Assembly (NCBI GenBank): GCA_934129885.1
Contig: CAKOWU010000002.1
Location: 96,001-160,000, forward strand
Reading direction: 5' to 3'
Source: an uncultured Bacilli bacterium
GTDB taxonomy: Bacteria > Bacillota_I > Bacilli_A > RF39 > UBA660
DNA: 64,000 nucleotides
Position 1 is the stretch's first letter. Every line of letters begins with the position of its first letter. The notes beneath the pieces were generated by a model. That model had not been told where the DNA came from and ran no database searches. It saw nothing but the letters and a program-made list of their open reading frames with translations. Positions 15,625 through 24,770 of the stretch are shown piece after piece. The position numbers and the translations under genes were made by a program.

Positions 15625-18611
15625 TGGAACAAGAATTAAAAAGAATAATACGTTTTTTTAGAAAAAGGCCATATAATCTCGCAGTACTAGGATTAAGTTT
15701 CTTAGCATTAATTATAATGAGTATAATTTTTAATATCCTTATAGGTCTTATTTCTTTTATATTACTTAACCTTGTGTGGGTTATTCCCTACATAAATACT
15801 AGAAAAAGTCATATAAATAGTAAGACTAGAGTCGCTACTATTGAAAGCAAAAAAGAGATAGATAGAAAAATAGAAAGTGATGAGCAAATGAGTACTAAAC
15901 CACATAAGAAAAAAAATAAAGACAGTAAAAAAACTATTGGCAAAAAAATATTAATTGCCTTACTTGGAATTTTCATTGCAGGAATTATTGCCTTAATAAT
16001 CTTCTTTGCCTATATTGCCCTATCAGCGGGTAAATTTGATCCAGATAAATTATATACCAAAGAAGCCAGCATATTATATGATAAAGATGGTAAGCAATTT
16101 GCCAAGTTAGGTACTGAGATGCGTACTAAAATAAAATATGATGATATGTCAGAAGCATTAATTAACGCTATAATTGCGACTGAAGACTCAAGATTCTTTG
16201 AACATAACGGTTTTGATTTACCTCGTTTCTTAAAGGCTTCATTTGGACAAGTTTTAGGACAAAATGCAGGTGGAGCCTCTACTCTAACTATGCAGGTATC
16301 AAAAAACCAATTTACATCAACTACGTCTAGTGGATTTGCGGGTATAAAACGTAAATTTACCGATATATACATGGCTATATTCCAAATAGAAAGAAATTAT
16401 AGTAAAGAAGAAATACTAGAGTTCTACGCTAACTCATACTATTTAGGAAGTGGTTCTTACGGAGTTGAACAAGCTGCTCAAACATACTTTGGCAAAAATG
16501 CCTCTGAACTTAATATATCAGAAGCAGCTATGCTCGCAGGAATGTTCCAATCTCCAGTAACGTATGACCCTAACTTAAATCCAGAACAGACAGAAAAAAG
16601 ACGTCAAACTGTCTTAAAACTAATGAAAAGACATAAATATATTACTGAAGATGAGTATAATGTCGCAAAAGCAATGACTGTAAATAAAATAGTTAAAAAA
16701 GGAAACAGTGCATCTACAAATAATGCTGAATATCAAGGCTTTATCGATACTGTTGCTGTAGATGTTCAAGAAAAAACAGGATATGACCCTTATTCATATT
16801 CAATGAAAATCTACACTACAATGGATAGGGATGCCCAAGATTACATAACAGGCATTATGAATGGTGAAAACTATACATGGGAAAATGATAAAGTAGATGC
16901 TGGAATAGTGGTTCTAAATACCAAAACGGGTGCTATCACGGCTGTAGGGTCTGGTAGAAATAATTCAGGTGCTAAATCATTTAATAACGCAACTATGACT
17001 AAAAGACAAATAGGTTCAACTGCCAAACCACTATATGATTATGGACCTGCCATCGAATATCTTGACTGGAATACAAACCATCCTATTATCGATGCTAAAT
17101 ACACATATAGTGATGGAACAGAAATAAATAACTGGGATGGTGGCTATAAAGGAATTATTAATATAAGAGAAGCTTTGGTGGATTCACGTAATATCCCAGC
17201 ACTAAAAACGTTCCAAAGTGTAGATAACGGAAAAATAAAAACCTTTGTAGAAAGCCTAGGACTATCTCCAGAAGTATCAGGCGGAAAATTACATGAAGCT
17301 CACGCTATTGGAGGATATACTGGAGAATCACCACTTACTCTTGCTGCTGCCTATGCTGCATTTGGTAACTCTGGTAAATATAATAAACCATACAGTTTCA
17401 CAAAAGTGGTATTTGATAAAAATAATAAAACAAAAACAATTAAAAATGAAAGTGCTGACGTTATGGGATCAGACACAGCCTACATGATAACAGATATGTT
17501 AGTTGATACTGGAAAATCTGCCCTAGGTAGATATAGTAATATAAATGGTAGTCAGTATGCTGCTAAAACTGGTACAACAAACTTTGATGAGAAAACTAAA
17601 AAAGCCCATAACTTACCAGATTCAGCCGTTAATGATTTATGGGTCGCAGGTTATAATGCTGATTATTCAATCGCTGTATGGTATGGTTATGATAAAATTT
17701 CAGATGGACATAACTACTTTGGTTCGTCTCAAAACTCAAAATTATTTAGTGCGGTAGCTAAACATTTCTTTAAACCATCAATAACATTTACAAAACCAGA
17801 TACTGTGACAGAAGTAACTGTTGAAAAATATTGTGCGGCTTCACTATTACCAAGTGAAAATACTCCAGATTCTATGAAAACAACAGAACTATTTAAAACA
17901 AAGAGTAAACCAACTGAAGTATCAAATAGATATGCAAAATTAGATAATGTAACAGGTGCTAAAAGTAGTGTAAATGGTAAAAAAGCCACTTTATCATGGA
18001 ACGCAATTGGAACACCAGATGGTTTAAGTAGTAGTTATTGGAGTTCACAAGTTAATAAAGCCTTCAAAGTATCTAGTGATCAAAGTACTTATTTAAATTA
18101 CATAATGAATTATAACAACTCCGCTTTAGGTAGCGTCGTGTATAACATATACTTAAAAACTGGTAGTGACTTAACAAAAATTGCCACTACTGGAGAAACA
18201 AGTGCAACAATAACTTTACCAAATACTGAATCACCTACTTATGTAATAAAGGCTAGTTACTCTGCTTACGCAGGATGTGAAAGTACAGGAACAGAAGTAA
18301 AAGTAGATTATAAAGCCACTGCAAATGAAGATATTAAAGTTACGCTCGCAGACGGAAAACAAAGAGTAGAAGTTACAAAGACAGAAGGATATACTGACCC
18401 TGCAAGCCCAGTAAAAGCTACTCTTGATGGTGAAGATATTACCAAAGAAGTTGATGACATAAGTATTACATATAGTAAAGATGGTGGTACTTCTACAAAA
18501 TACGTCGCAGGAACTAAATTAGAAGAAATAGGAACTTATACATTTACTTATACAGTTACTTATAAAGATAAAAAGCAAACTGTAACTAGAACAGTAAAAA
18601 TAACCGAATAA
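15624..18611 (+). CDS. ponA: Class A penicillin-binding protein 1A (bifunctional peptidoglycan synthase)
   Basis: 995 residues. A long basic N-terminal cytoplasmic region with hydrophobic stretches is followed by a membrane anchor near 110-130. Next comes the GT51 glycosyltransferase domain (EDSRFFEHNGFD, 'GGASTLTMQVSKNQF', 'RKFTDIYMAIFQIE'), then the transpeptidase domain with the active-site STAK motif, SRN, and KTGT. After about residue 720 there are fibronectin-type beta domains and a threonine/lysine-rich tail. It polymerises and cross-links peptidoglycan. A terminator follows, shared with the convergent nudix gene. Confidence 0.97.
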   Translation: MEQELKRIIRFFRKRPYNLAVLGLSFLALIIMSIIFNILIGLISFILLNLVWVIPYINTRKSHINSKTRVATIESKKEIDRKIESDEQMSTKPHKKKNKDSKKTIGKKILIALLGIFIAGIIALIIFFAYIALSAGKFDPDKLYTKEASILYDKDGKQFAKLGTEMRTKIKYDDMSEALINAIIATEDSRFFEHNGFDLPRFLKASFGQVLGQNAGGASTLTMQVSKNQFTSTTSSGFAGIKRKFTDIYMAIFQIERNYSKEEILEFYANSYYLGSGSYGVEQAAQTYFGKNASELNISEAAMLAGMFQSPVTYDPNLNPEQTEKRRQTVLKLMKRHKYITEDEYNVAKAMTVNKIVKKGNSASTNNAEYQGFIDTVAVDVQEKTGYDPYSYSMKIYTTMDRDAQDYITGIMNGENYTWENDKVDAGIVVLNTKTGAITAVGSGRNNSGAKSFNNATMTKRQIGSTAKPLYDYGPAIEYLDWNTNHPIIDAKYTYSDGTEINNWDGGYKGIINIREALVDSRNIPALKTFQSVDNGKIKTFVESLGLSPEVSGGKLHEAHAIGGYTGESPLTLAAAYAAFGNSGKYNKPYSFTKVVFDKNNKTKTIKNESADVMGSDTAYMITDMLVDTGKSALGRYSNINGSQYAAKTGTTNFDEKTKKAHNLPDSAVNDLWVAGYNADYSIAVWYGYDKISDGHNYFGSSQNSKLFSAVAKHFFKPSITFTKPDTVTEVTVEKYCAASLLPSENTPDSMKTTELFKTKSKPTEVSNRYAKLDNVTGAKSSVNGKKATLSWNAIGTPDGLSSSYWSSQVNKAFKVSSDQSTYLNYIMNYNNSALGSVVYNIYLKTGSDLTKIATTGETSATITLPNTESPTYVIKASYSAYAGCESTGTEVKVDYKATANEDIKVTLADGKQRVEVTKTEGYTDPASPVKATLDGEDITKEVDDISITYSKDGGTSTKYVAGTKLEEIGTYTFTYTVTYKDKKQTVTRTVKITE

Positions 18612-18638
18612 AAATACTGAAACTAATTCAGTATTTTT
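18610..18638. terminator. Bidirectional terminator between ponA and the nudix gene
   Basis: AAAATACTGAA-ACTA-TTCAGTATTTTTT, with A/T runs on both sides. Confidence 0.85.
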
Positions 18639-19033
18639 TATTTTCTATTTATATATTTTAGAGCATTAGCAAGGACCTTTTTATCATTATCAAAAGTAAC
18701 CATTTCCATTGCCCTATCCATAGGCATCCACATAACTTCAGATACTTCCTCTAATTGAGGTTTTTCCTTACCACCTGTTACAGTTGCTGCAAAATAAACA
18801 ACATCCTTCATAATTAAAGGTTTTGGACTATAAGAAATAACGTATCTAAATCTATTATCAATTTTTGTCTCAAGACCAGTCTCTTCTAAAATTTCTCTAT
18901 AGGCAGTCTCTTCTTCGGTCTCATTGCCCTCTACATGTCCTTTAGGAAACGCTATATGTCCTGCATTATGCTTGATAAGCAAAACCTTATCATCATTATA
19001 CACAATCGCACCACATGATTTTTCTTTATTCAT
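18638..19033 (-). CDS. Nudix hydrolase (Ap4A-hydrolase-like)
   Basis: 131 residues. Complete Nudix box GHVEGNETEEETAYREILEE (G-x5-E-x7-RE-x-x-EE-x-G), and an N-terminal 'KSCGAIVYNDDKVLLIKH' typical of the bis(5'-nucleosyl)-tetraphosphatase group. It probably removes dinucleoside polyphosphates or oxidised nucleotides. It overlaps nth by 8 bp and is the last gene of the dnaD-nth operon. Confidence 0.88.
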   Translation of the reverse strand: MNKEKSCGAIVYNDDKVLLIKHNAGHIAFPKGHVEGNETEEETAYREILEETGLETKIDNRFRYVISYSPKPLIMKDVVYFAATVTGGKEKPQLEEVSEVMWMPMDRAMEMVTFDNDKKVLANALKYINRK

Positions 19034-19661
19034 TTCTACTCTCCTTACAATATTTTCTTAATTTACAACTACCACATTTTGGTAACCTTGCTGTGCAGTA
19101 ATATCTACCAAACAAAACCATTTGATGATGTAGCCTACATAAAGCCTCTTTATCAAATGTTAACTCCAATTTTTTCTCAATAATATTTGGACTGTCTCCT
19201 TCATTTGCAATACCAATTCTAATACTAACGCGACTTACATGAGTATCCACCGCAATACAAGGGACATTATATATATTACTAAGCACTACGTTTGTAGTTT
19301 TCCTACCAACTCCAGGTAAACTCTCCAAATACTCCCTATCATTAGGCACTACGCCATTACATTCTGAATAAAGCCTCTTCGCAATTGAAATAACATTTTT
19401 TGCCTTCTTATTAAAAGTACCTATTGGTCTAATAATTCTAATTACATCATTAATATCGGCTTTACTTAATGAATTTAAATCCGGATATTTACTAAATAAT
19501 ACCTCCGTAACCATATTTACTCGTTTATCGGTCGTCTGTGCACTAAGCATCGTTGCAATAACAAGTTCATAATCTTTATTATAGTTAAGTTCACACTTGG
19601 GATTTGGGAATAATTCATCTAAGAAAGTTTGTACATCATTCGTTAAGCCAGTCATAATCAA
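19026..19661 (-). CDS. nth: Endonuclease III
   Basis: 211 residues. DNA glycosylase/AP lyase for oxidised pyrimidines. The helix-hairpin-helix 'LESLPGVGRKTTNVVL' carries the catalytic lysine; the catalytic aspartate is in VDTHVSRVSIRIG. Four cysteines of the [4Fe-4S] cluster are in the C-terminal 30 residues (C...C..C.....C in CTARLPKCGSCKLRKYC). It overlaps the dnaD end by 26 bp, so the order dnaD-nth is as in Bacillus. Confidence 0.96.
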   Translation of the reverse strand: MIMTGLTNDVQTFLDELFPNPKCELNYNKDYELVIATMLSAQTTDKRVNMVTEVLFSKYPDLNSLSKADINDVIRIIRPIGTFNKKAKNVISIAKRLYSECNGVVPNDREYLESLPGVGRKTTNVVLSNIYNVPCIAVDTHVSRVSIRIGIANEGDSPNIIEKKLELTFDKEALCRLHHQMVLFGRYYCTARLPKCGSCKLRKYCKESRNE

Positions 19662-20268
19662 ATACCTCTCGTTTAGGCTTGTTATTTCTAAAAGTCTTGT
19701 TACTCTTATCTAAATCCGCTTTAGTTTTTATGCCTTTTTTCTTCCATTCAAATAAAATTTTATCAATATATCTTAAGTTAGTAACACCATTAAATATTGC
19801 TTCTTTTAAAGCTAAATCAATTGTTTCTTCCAAAAAGCCATCATCAAGCCAAGCACCAATAATCTCATATTCTTTAGGACTTAAAGTTCTACCAAATTCT
19901 TTTTCAAACTTATCATAAATAGTAACGTCTATTTCTTTATCTTCTTTGTCTTCTATAAAAAGCAAAGCAAGTTTATTATAAAGTTCATCTAATGAGAAAT
20001 ACTCTTCTATCTTTTTATTGTTAGAAATACTTTCTAATTTGATAATATCTTTTTTAGTTAAAGAAGATACTAGTTCTAAAACTTTAAAGACTTCCATATC
20101 TAAATCTTTCGCAATTCTCTCTGGATCAAACTCATTATTAGTGGTTAAATAAATAAGGAAAATAGTCTCTAACTCTGTGAGTTTTAACTTCTTATATCTG
20201 GTAAGAAGCAACTTTGGAAAAACCACACTACCTTCTTTAAATAAATCAATAATTTTACCAGTCATCAA
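19636..20268 (-). CDS. dnaD: Primosomal protein DnaD
   Basis: 210 residues. An N-terminal winged-helix-like part (about 1-100; 'LLLTRYKKLKLTELETIFLIYL') and a C-terminal DnaB_2/DnaD domain with 'EKEFGRTLSPKEYEIIGAWL' and 'ALKEAIFNGVTNLRYIDKILFEWKKKG' regions. DnaD, DnaB and DnaI load the replicative helicase in Firmicutes. It lies upstream of nth and near ponA/recU, the conserved order. Confidence 0.92.
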   Translation of the reverse strand: MMTGKIIDLFKEGSVVFPKLLLTRYKKLKLTELETIFLIYLTTNNEFDPERIAKDLDMEVFKVLELVSSLTKKDIIKLESISNNKKIEEYFSLDELYNKLALLFIEDKEDKEIDVTIYDKFEKEFGRTLSPKEYEIIGAWLDDGFLEETIDLALKEAIFNGVTNLRYIDKILFEWKKKGIKTKADLDKSNKTFRNNKPKREVFDYDWLNE

Positions 20269-20300
20269 AAATAACCTCCCTTCAAAACAATAAAAATAAA

Positions 20301-20900
20301 TTAATATCTTGCCTGCGGAATAATCATTACACTATAAGATTCATCATCAAACTTTAAAATAGAAAAACTTTCCGTATCAATCATATGACTATCAGTCCAA
20401 GATTCAAATGTATCTTCTAAAAATTTAGCTGAAATATCTTTGTCATAAAAAATTATACTAGCATTTGTAGGTATGGCAAACTCTTCATTAAGAGATATTA
20501 AATAAATGAAGTTGCACCCTTTCACATTTCTATGAATATTATCATAAATACATAAAGTATAATTGTTTATTCTAAAACTAAATCTATCTTTACCTAGATA
20601 AACATAAGCATTTCTAATTTTTTTTGAAAACTTACCTTCTAAAAAATGGATACTAGGATTAGAATTAAAAATCATTAAATTTTTCTTTATATCCAAATCA
20701 TTTTTATACTTAATGATAAATAAATCGCTATCATTTTTATCCATTAAAAGGAGCGATGTACTGTTTTTTAGTTTCATAAATACTAAAAATATTTCATTAT
20801 CTCCTATATCAAGATCAATTTTTTTTAAATTATTCGCACTACTATGAATATTAAAAAATAAAATAAATAAAATTAAAAACAAAAATATAACCTTTTTCAT
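20301..20900 (-). CDS. Uncharacterised exported protein
   Basis: 199 residues that I do not recognise. The first ~22 residues are a clear signal peptide (MKKVIFLFLILFILFF then a polar region). The rest is a beta-strand-rich soluble domain with four scattered features: a 'DNEIFLVFMKLKNSTSLLLM' start, short hydrophobic strands, two cysteines near the middle, and 'FESWTDSHMIDTESFSIL' near the end. The strand pattern loosely recalls degenerate metallo-beta-lactamase or ComEC C-terminal domains, but no metal ligands are visible, so I do not assign it. It lies between cca and dnaD on the same strand. Confidence 0.7.
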   Translation of the reverse strand: MKKVIFLFLILFILFFNIHSSANNLKKIDLDIGDNEIFLVFMKLKNSTSLLLMDKNDSDLFIIKYKNDLDIKKNLMIFNSNPSIHFLEGKFSKKIRNAYVYLGKDRFSFRINNYTLCIYDNIHRNVKGCNFIYLISLNEEFAIPTNASIIFYDKDISAKFLEDTFESWTDSHMIDTESFSILKFDDESYSVMIIPQARY

Positions 20901-20925
20901 AATATCGCCCTATTAAAGCGTATGA

Positions 20926-22017
20926 CTATAAATAATTTTTAATTAAATAATTTTTAAGTATTTCTTCATCATTATCTAAAGTATTATCTAAAATTTTTTC
21001 TTCAACATCATTTAAGATATCTCTAATAAATTTACCCGGCTCTTTGCCTAAAATCTCACAAATAGCCTCGGGCTTAAGTTTAATATCAAGTCTACTGTGA
21101 ATAGGCATGTTTAAATAAATCTCATTAAGTTCTTTTTTACTTACATCGTTTACCTCGCAAACTAAAGAACATACATAAAGGCCATATTCATAAATAACTC
21201 TTCTATCAAGAATATCTCTATCTTTAAGTTTTAAAATCTTAAAAATAGTATCTTGCTCTTGTGCATTAAATGGATACTTACATGTAACGTCAAGTAAAGC
21301 CCAAGTAACTATCATTGATGGTGTGATCATAATTTTTTTTAAATTAGGTATCTCAAGGCTATCAGATAGTTTAAGTTCATTTAATAACTTAATACCATAT
21401 TCTTTATTAGAACTGGCGAAAATAATATCAAGTTCTTCCCTTCTTCTTTGTGCTGATAACTTTCTAACAAGGCCACTATATTTCTTAATATATGCCTTTA
21501 AAACTGGTTCTAATTCAAAATTTAAAATAGTCGCAAATCTGATGGCACGTAATATTCTAAGGGCATCCTCTTTAAGTTTAATTTTTGGATTTCCAACCAT
21601 TCTAATAATCTTATTATCTAAATCGCTTTTTGCATTAAGTAAGTCAATTTGTTTACCCTCTTTATCAATGCAAAGTGTATTAATTGTGAAATCTCTTCGT
21701 TTAAGATCTTCTTCTAAACTATCAACATATTTAATAACACTAGGCTTACGATTATTAATATATTTACCTTCACTTCTAAATGTTGTAATCTCTATTCTAA
21801 CGTTTTCGTGCAGAATAGTGACGGAACCATATTCAAAGTTTGTTGTAACTACATCTGGAAAAATTTTTATAATCTCCATCGGAGTTGCGTCTGTACAAAC
21901 ATCAATGTCAGTAGATCCTCTTTTTAAATATAAGTCTCTTGGATATCCTCCAATAATATAAGCCTTATATCCATATTCTTCTATTCTATTAAGTACATTT
22001 AAACCAATATTATACAT
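20926..22017 (-). CDS. cca: CCA tRNA nucleotidyltransferase
   Basis: 363 residues. Adds or repairs the 3'-CCA of tRNA. Class II nucleotidyltransferase head: 'YIIGGYPRDLYLKRGSTDID' with the DxD metal ligands, 'RRDFTINTLCID', and the nucleotide-recognition motif 'EDALRILRAIRFATILNFEL'. It is shorter than the Bacillus protein but has all head and neck motifs. The single tRNA here has its CCA encoded, so this enzyme may serve for repair or for other tRNAs. Confidence 0.95.
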   Translation of the reverse strand: MYNIGLNVLNRIEEYGYKAYIIGGYPRDLYLKRGSTDIDVCTDATPMEIIKIFPDVVTTNFEYGSVTILHENVRIEITTFRSEGKYINNRKPSVIKYVDSLEEDLKRRDFTINTLCIDKEGKQIDLLNAKSDLDNKIIRMVGNPKIKLKEDALRILRAIRFATILNFELEPVLKAYIKKYSGLVRKLSAQRRREELDIIFASSNKEYGIKLLNELKLSDSLEIPNLKKIMITPSMIVTWALLDVTCKYPFNAQEQDTIFKILKLKDRDILDRRVIYEYGLYVCSLVCEVNDVSKKELNEIYLNMPIHSRLDIKLKPEAICEILGKEPGKFIRDILNDVEEKILDNTLDNDEEILKNYLIKNYL

Positions 22018-22054
22018 AATACTTCATCTCCAAACAGAAAAAAGGCCAAAGAGC

Positions 22055-22327
22055 CTATTTCAAAGCATACTTAAGTTTTGTACCAGCCTTAATAACAACT
22101 GTATTTTTAGCAGGAACATCTATAATTTCACCAGTTCTAGGATTACGTCCTTTTCTAGCAGCCTTTTTTTTAAGTGAAAAATTACAAAAACCATTAATAG
22201 TAACTTTTCCTTCTTTTTTTAGTCCACTAGTAATTCCTACTAAAACAGAATCAAACATTACCATAACATCGGCCTTGTCAAAGCCTGTGTCTGCGACTAT
22301 AAAATCAATAAGTTCCTGTTTTGTCAT
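22055..22327 (-). CDS. hup: HU-family DNA-binding protein
   Basis: 90 residues, standard HU size. 'MTKQELIDFIVADTGFDKAD' start, 'GKVTINGFCNFSLKKKAAR' and the DNA-binding arm 'RKGRNPRTGEIIDVPAKNTV' ending in 'GTKLKYALK'. A nucleoid-compacting dimer. In Bacillus hup also lies immediately beside spoIVA, as here. Confidence 0.97.
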   Translation of the reverse strand: MTKQELIDFIVADTGFDKADVMVMFDSVLVGITSGLKKEGKVTINGFCNFSLKKKAARKGRNPRTGEIIDVPAKNTVVIKAGTKLKYALK

Positions 22328-22494
22328 AATTTAAGCCTCCACTTGTCACAACTAAAGAATACCATTTTTAAAGCCAAAAATCAATAGAATTTTATGTATT
22401 TCTTATGTCAAAAATTAATATTAAATAGACTAAATAGTAATCATTATTTTATAACTAATGTAAGAGCACTTAAGATTTAATATATAAACAATAA

Positions 22495-23970
22495 TTAAAT
22501 CACAATTGCGAATAAATTTCCAGAACCTTTATTAACAAGTTTAGATAAAGTCTGTTGTAACTTAAATCTAACAGCCTCTGGCATTAATGAAAGTTTTGCC
22601 TGTATACCCTCCTGAACGATAACATCTAGACTTCTACCAAAGATTTCACTTTTCCAAATATTGTTAGAATCACTCTCTTTTCCTTTCATTAAATGGTCAA
22701 TAAGTTCTTTACTTTGGATTTCGGAACCAATAATTGGTTCAAAAGTACTTTCTACATCTACTCTAATCATATGAATAGATGGGGCGACTGCTTTTAATTT
22801 AATACCGTATCTACTACCTTGTTTTAAAATTTCTGGTGTATCAAGCGACATATCATTAAGAGTAGGACTTGCGACACCATAGCCAGTAGTTTTGACCATT
22901 TTTAAGGCATCTTTAATTTGATCATATTCACATTTTGCTTCGTTATATTCTTGGAACAATGATAGAAGTTGTGAACGATTGGTAATATCGACACCAATAA
23001 TTTCTTTAAGAACTTCATTATATAAGTCATCTGGAGCTTTTAACGTAACATTAACTTCACCTGTTGAAGTATCAACGTTAGATAAGTAAGCCTGTCTAAT
23101 ATACTCGCATTCTTCTAATTTTTCAGTGATAACATCAATATCTCTAAGTTTATCAATTTCACATATACTATCTCTGATTGTATCAATATATGCTTTCTTA
23201 AGCCAGTTATTAGGCGCTAGTGTAGCAATCCAGTCTGGCATATCGACATTAATCCTAACAACTGGGAACTCATATAAGGCTTCTCTTAAAATGTTGTATG
23301 CGTCTCTTTCACTCATATTGTCAACATTCATTGGAATAACTGGCACATTATAACATTCTCTAAGCGAGGCCGCTAAATTTTCGGTCTCTGGTAACATTGG
23401 ATGTGTACTATTTAATATAACAATATATGGCTTACCAATTTCACTAAGTTCGTCTGCGATTCTTTGTTCTGCAGGGGCATAACACTCTCTGTTAAACTCT
23501 CCGATAGAACCGTCAGAAGTTATTAAAACGCCAATACTAGAGTGGTCTTTAATAACTTTTTCAGTCCCTATTTCAGCTGCTTCAACAAATGGAATTTCCT
23601 CCTCATACCATGGTGTGCGCACCATTCTAGGACCGTTTTCATCCTCATATCCTTTGGCTCCGTCAATTACATATCCGACGCAGTCTACTAGGCGCACATT
23701 AGCACTAAAGTCATCAATATTGATTTTGGCGGCGTTACTAGGTACAAATTTAGGTTCTGTAGTCATGATGGTCTTACCTTGTGCAGATTGAGGAATTTCA
23801 TCAAGTGTCCTCTTTCTTTCGTATTCATCTAAGATATTAGGTACAACTAAATTTTCTAAAAATCTTTTGATAAATGTACTTTTACCAGTTCTTACAGCTC
23901 CAACTACGCCAAGATAAATATCACCGCCAGTTCTTTCTGTAATACTTTTAATAATATCTATTTTTTCCAT
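22495..23970 (-). CDS. spoIVA: Stage IV sporulation protein A (coat basement ATPase)
   Basis: 491 residues, the family length. An N-terminal TRAFAC-type ATPase with Walker A GVVGAVRTGKST (about 21-32), 'QSAQGKTIMTTEPKFVPSNA', and VDCVGYVIDGAKGYED as Walker B. The C-terminal half ends with the conserved 'ALMPEAVRFKLQQTL'-like region (here SLMPEAVRFKLQQTLSKLV). SpoIVA polymerises on the forespore membrane and is the base of the spore coat. In other species it is under mother-cell SigE; I could not identify a convincing SigE promoter here. Confidence 0.98.
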   Translation of the reverse strand: MEKIDIIKSITERTGGDIYLGVVGAVRTGKSTFIKRFLENLVVPNILDEYERKRTLDEIPQSAQGKTIMTTEPKFVPSNAAKINIDDFSANVRLVDCVGYVIDGAKGYEDENGPRMVRTPWYEEEIPFVEAAEIGTEKVIKDHSSIGVLITSDGSIGEFNRECYAPAEQRIADELSEIGKPYIVILNSTHPMLPETENLAASLRECYNVPVIPMNVDNMSERDAYNILREALYEFPVVRINVDMPDWIATLAPNNWLKKAYIDTIRDSICEIDKLRDIDVITEKLEECEYIRQAYLSNVDTSTGEVNVTLKAPDDLYNEVLKEIIGVDITNRSQLLSLFQEYNEAKCEYDQIKDALKMVKTTGYGVASPTLNDMSLDTPEILKQGSRYGIKLKAVAPSIHMIRVDVESTFEPIIGSEIQSKELIDHLMKGKESDSNNIWKSEIFGRSLDVIVQEGIQAKLSLMPEAVRFKLQQTLSKLVNKGSGNLFAIVI

Positions 23971-24034
23971 ATAATCCCTCCATAGTTTACTTAAATATAT
24001 TCAAAATATTTTATCTTTATACACAATTTTTTTA

Positions 24035-24059
24035 AAACTACACCAAAATATAGTATAAT
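24035..24059 (+). promoter_or_regulatory. IS-end-like motif carrying a TATAAT -10 element
   Basis: ACTACACCAAAATATA followed by GTATAATG. The first part equals the end of the IS3-type remnant at 13.1 kb; TATAAT (24054-24059) sits 20 bp before the start of the small membrane protein gene. It lies in the divergent gap with spoIVA. Confidence 0.5.
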
Positions 24060-24079
24060 GTAACAAAGGAGTGAGACGT

Positions 24080-24358
24080 ATGGAAAATAAAGAAGTAATG
24101 ACTACTATGGATAATACACCAATTAGTCCTTGGGGATACTGCGGATACTATATACTATTTAGCATTCCAATTATAGGGTTTATATGCGCGATAATATTTG
24201 CTGTAAGTACAACTGGTAACATCAACCGTAGGAATCTTGCTAGAGGATACTGGTGTATGGTTCTATTAGCATTCATTATGATTGCCTTTATGTTATTACT
24301 TGCTGCAGTCGCTGGTATATCTGTTAGTGACGCTACTGCGAGTGCTATAACTGCTTAA
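24080..24358 (+). CDS. Small two-helix membrane protein
   Basis: 92 residues from the ATG at 24080, which has AAAGGAG eight bases upstream (the GTG at 24071 lies within the ribosome site). Two hydrophobic helices: 'YYILFSIPIIGFICAIIFAV' and a second one from 'WCMVLLAFIMIAFMLLLAAV', separated by a polar loop 'NINRRNLARGY'. This is a common form in gut Firmicutes with no assigned function. Stand-alone gene with its own terminator, divergent from spoIVA. Confidence 0.8.
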   Translation: MENKEVMTTMDNTPISPWGYCGYYILFSIPIIGFICAIIFAVSTTGNINRRNLARGYWCMVLLAFIMIAFMLLLAAVAGISVSDATASAITA

Positions 24359-24383
24359 AAAAATAGGGAAACCTATTTTTTTT
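24358..24383 (+). terminator. Terminator of the small membrane protein gene
   Basis: AAATAGG-GAAA-CCTATTTTTTTT. Confidence 0.85.
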
Positions 24384-24465
24384 GATTACCCTATTTATCT
24401 TCTTTAAATAAAAGAAAGTACGATTTTACATAGACTGACAAAACTTTTAAAAGTGTAAACTTATG

Positions 24466-24708
24466 TTATATTAATTTGTCAATATCATTTGGGACTTTGT
24501 CATTAACAACTGCATTTACAATTTTATCTTCTTTATCTTTAGAAACAACTCTACCTGTCATCTGACCAAGTTCTTGAATAACCTCTCTTAAAGTATTTTC
24601 ATTCTTTAAATCATTTTGTTGTAATTTTTGGGCTAAATCTAAAATAGTTTGTTTCCCAACATTTGTCTTCTTTTCAACTCTATCGAAAAAACCATCTGAA
24701 AAACGCAT
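24466..24708 (-). CDS. spoVIF: Stage VI sporulation protein F
   Basis: 80 residues matching SpoVIF: 'FFDRVEKKTNVGKQTILDLA', a middle 'NENTLREVIQELGQMTGR' and the C-terminal 'VSKDKEDKIVNAVVNDKVP'. In Bacillus it is a mother-cell protein needed for proper coat assembly. It has its own start with an AGGAGATGATGT ribosome site and sits between spoIVA and der. Confidence 0.88.
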   Translation of the reverse strand: MRFSDGFFDRVEKKTNVGKQTILDLAQKLQQNDLKNENTLREVIQELGQMTGRVVSKDKEDKIVNAVVNDKVPNDIDKLI

Positions 24709-24770
24709 TACATCATCTCCTAGATTAATATATGAAACTATATAAAAAAAGTTATAAGAAAAAACAAGAA

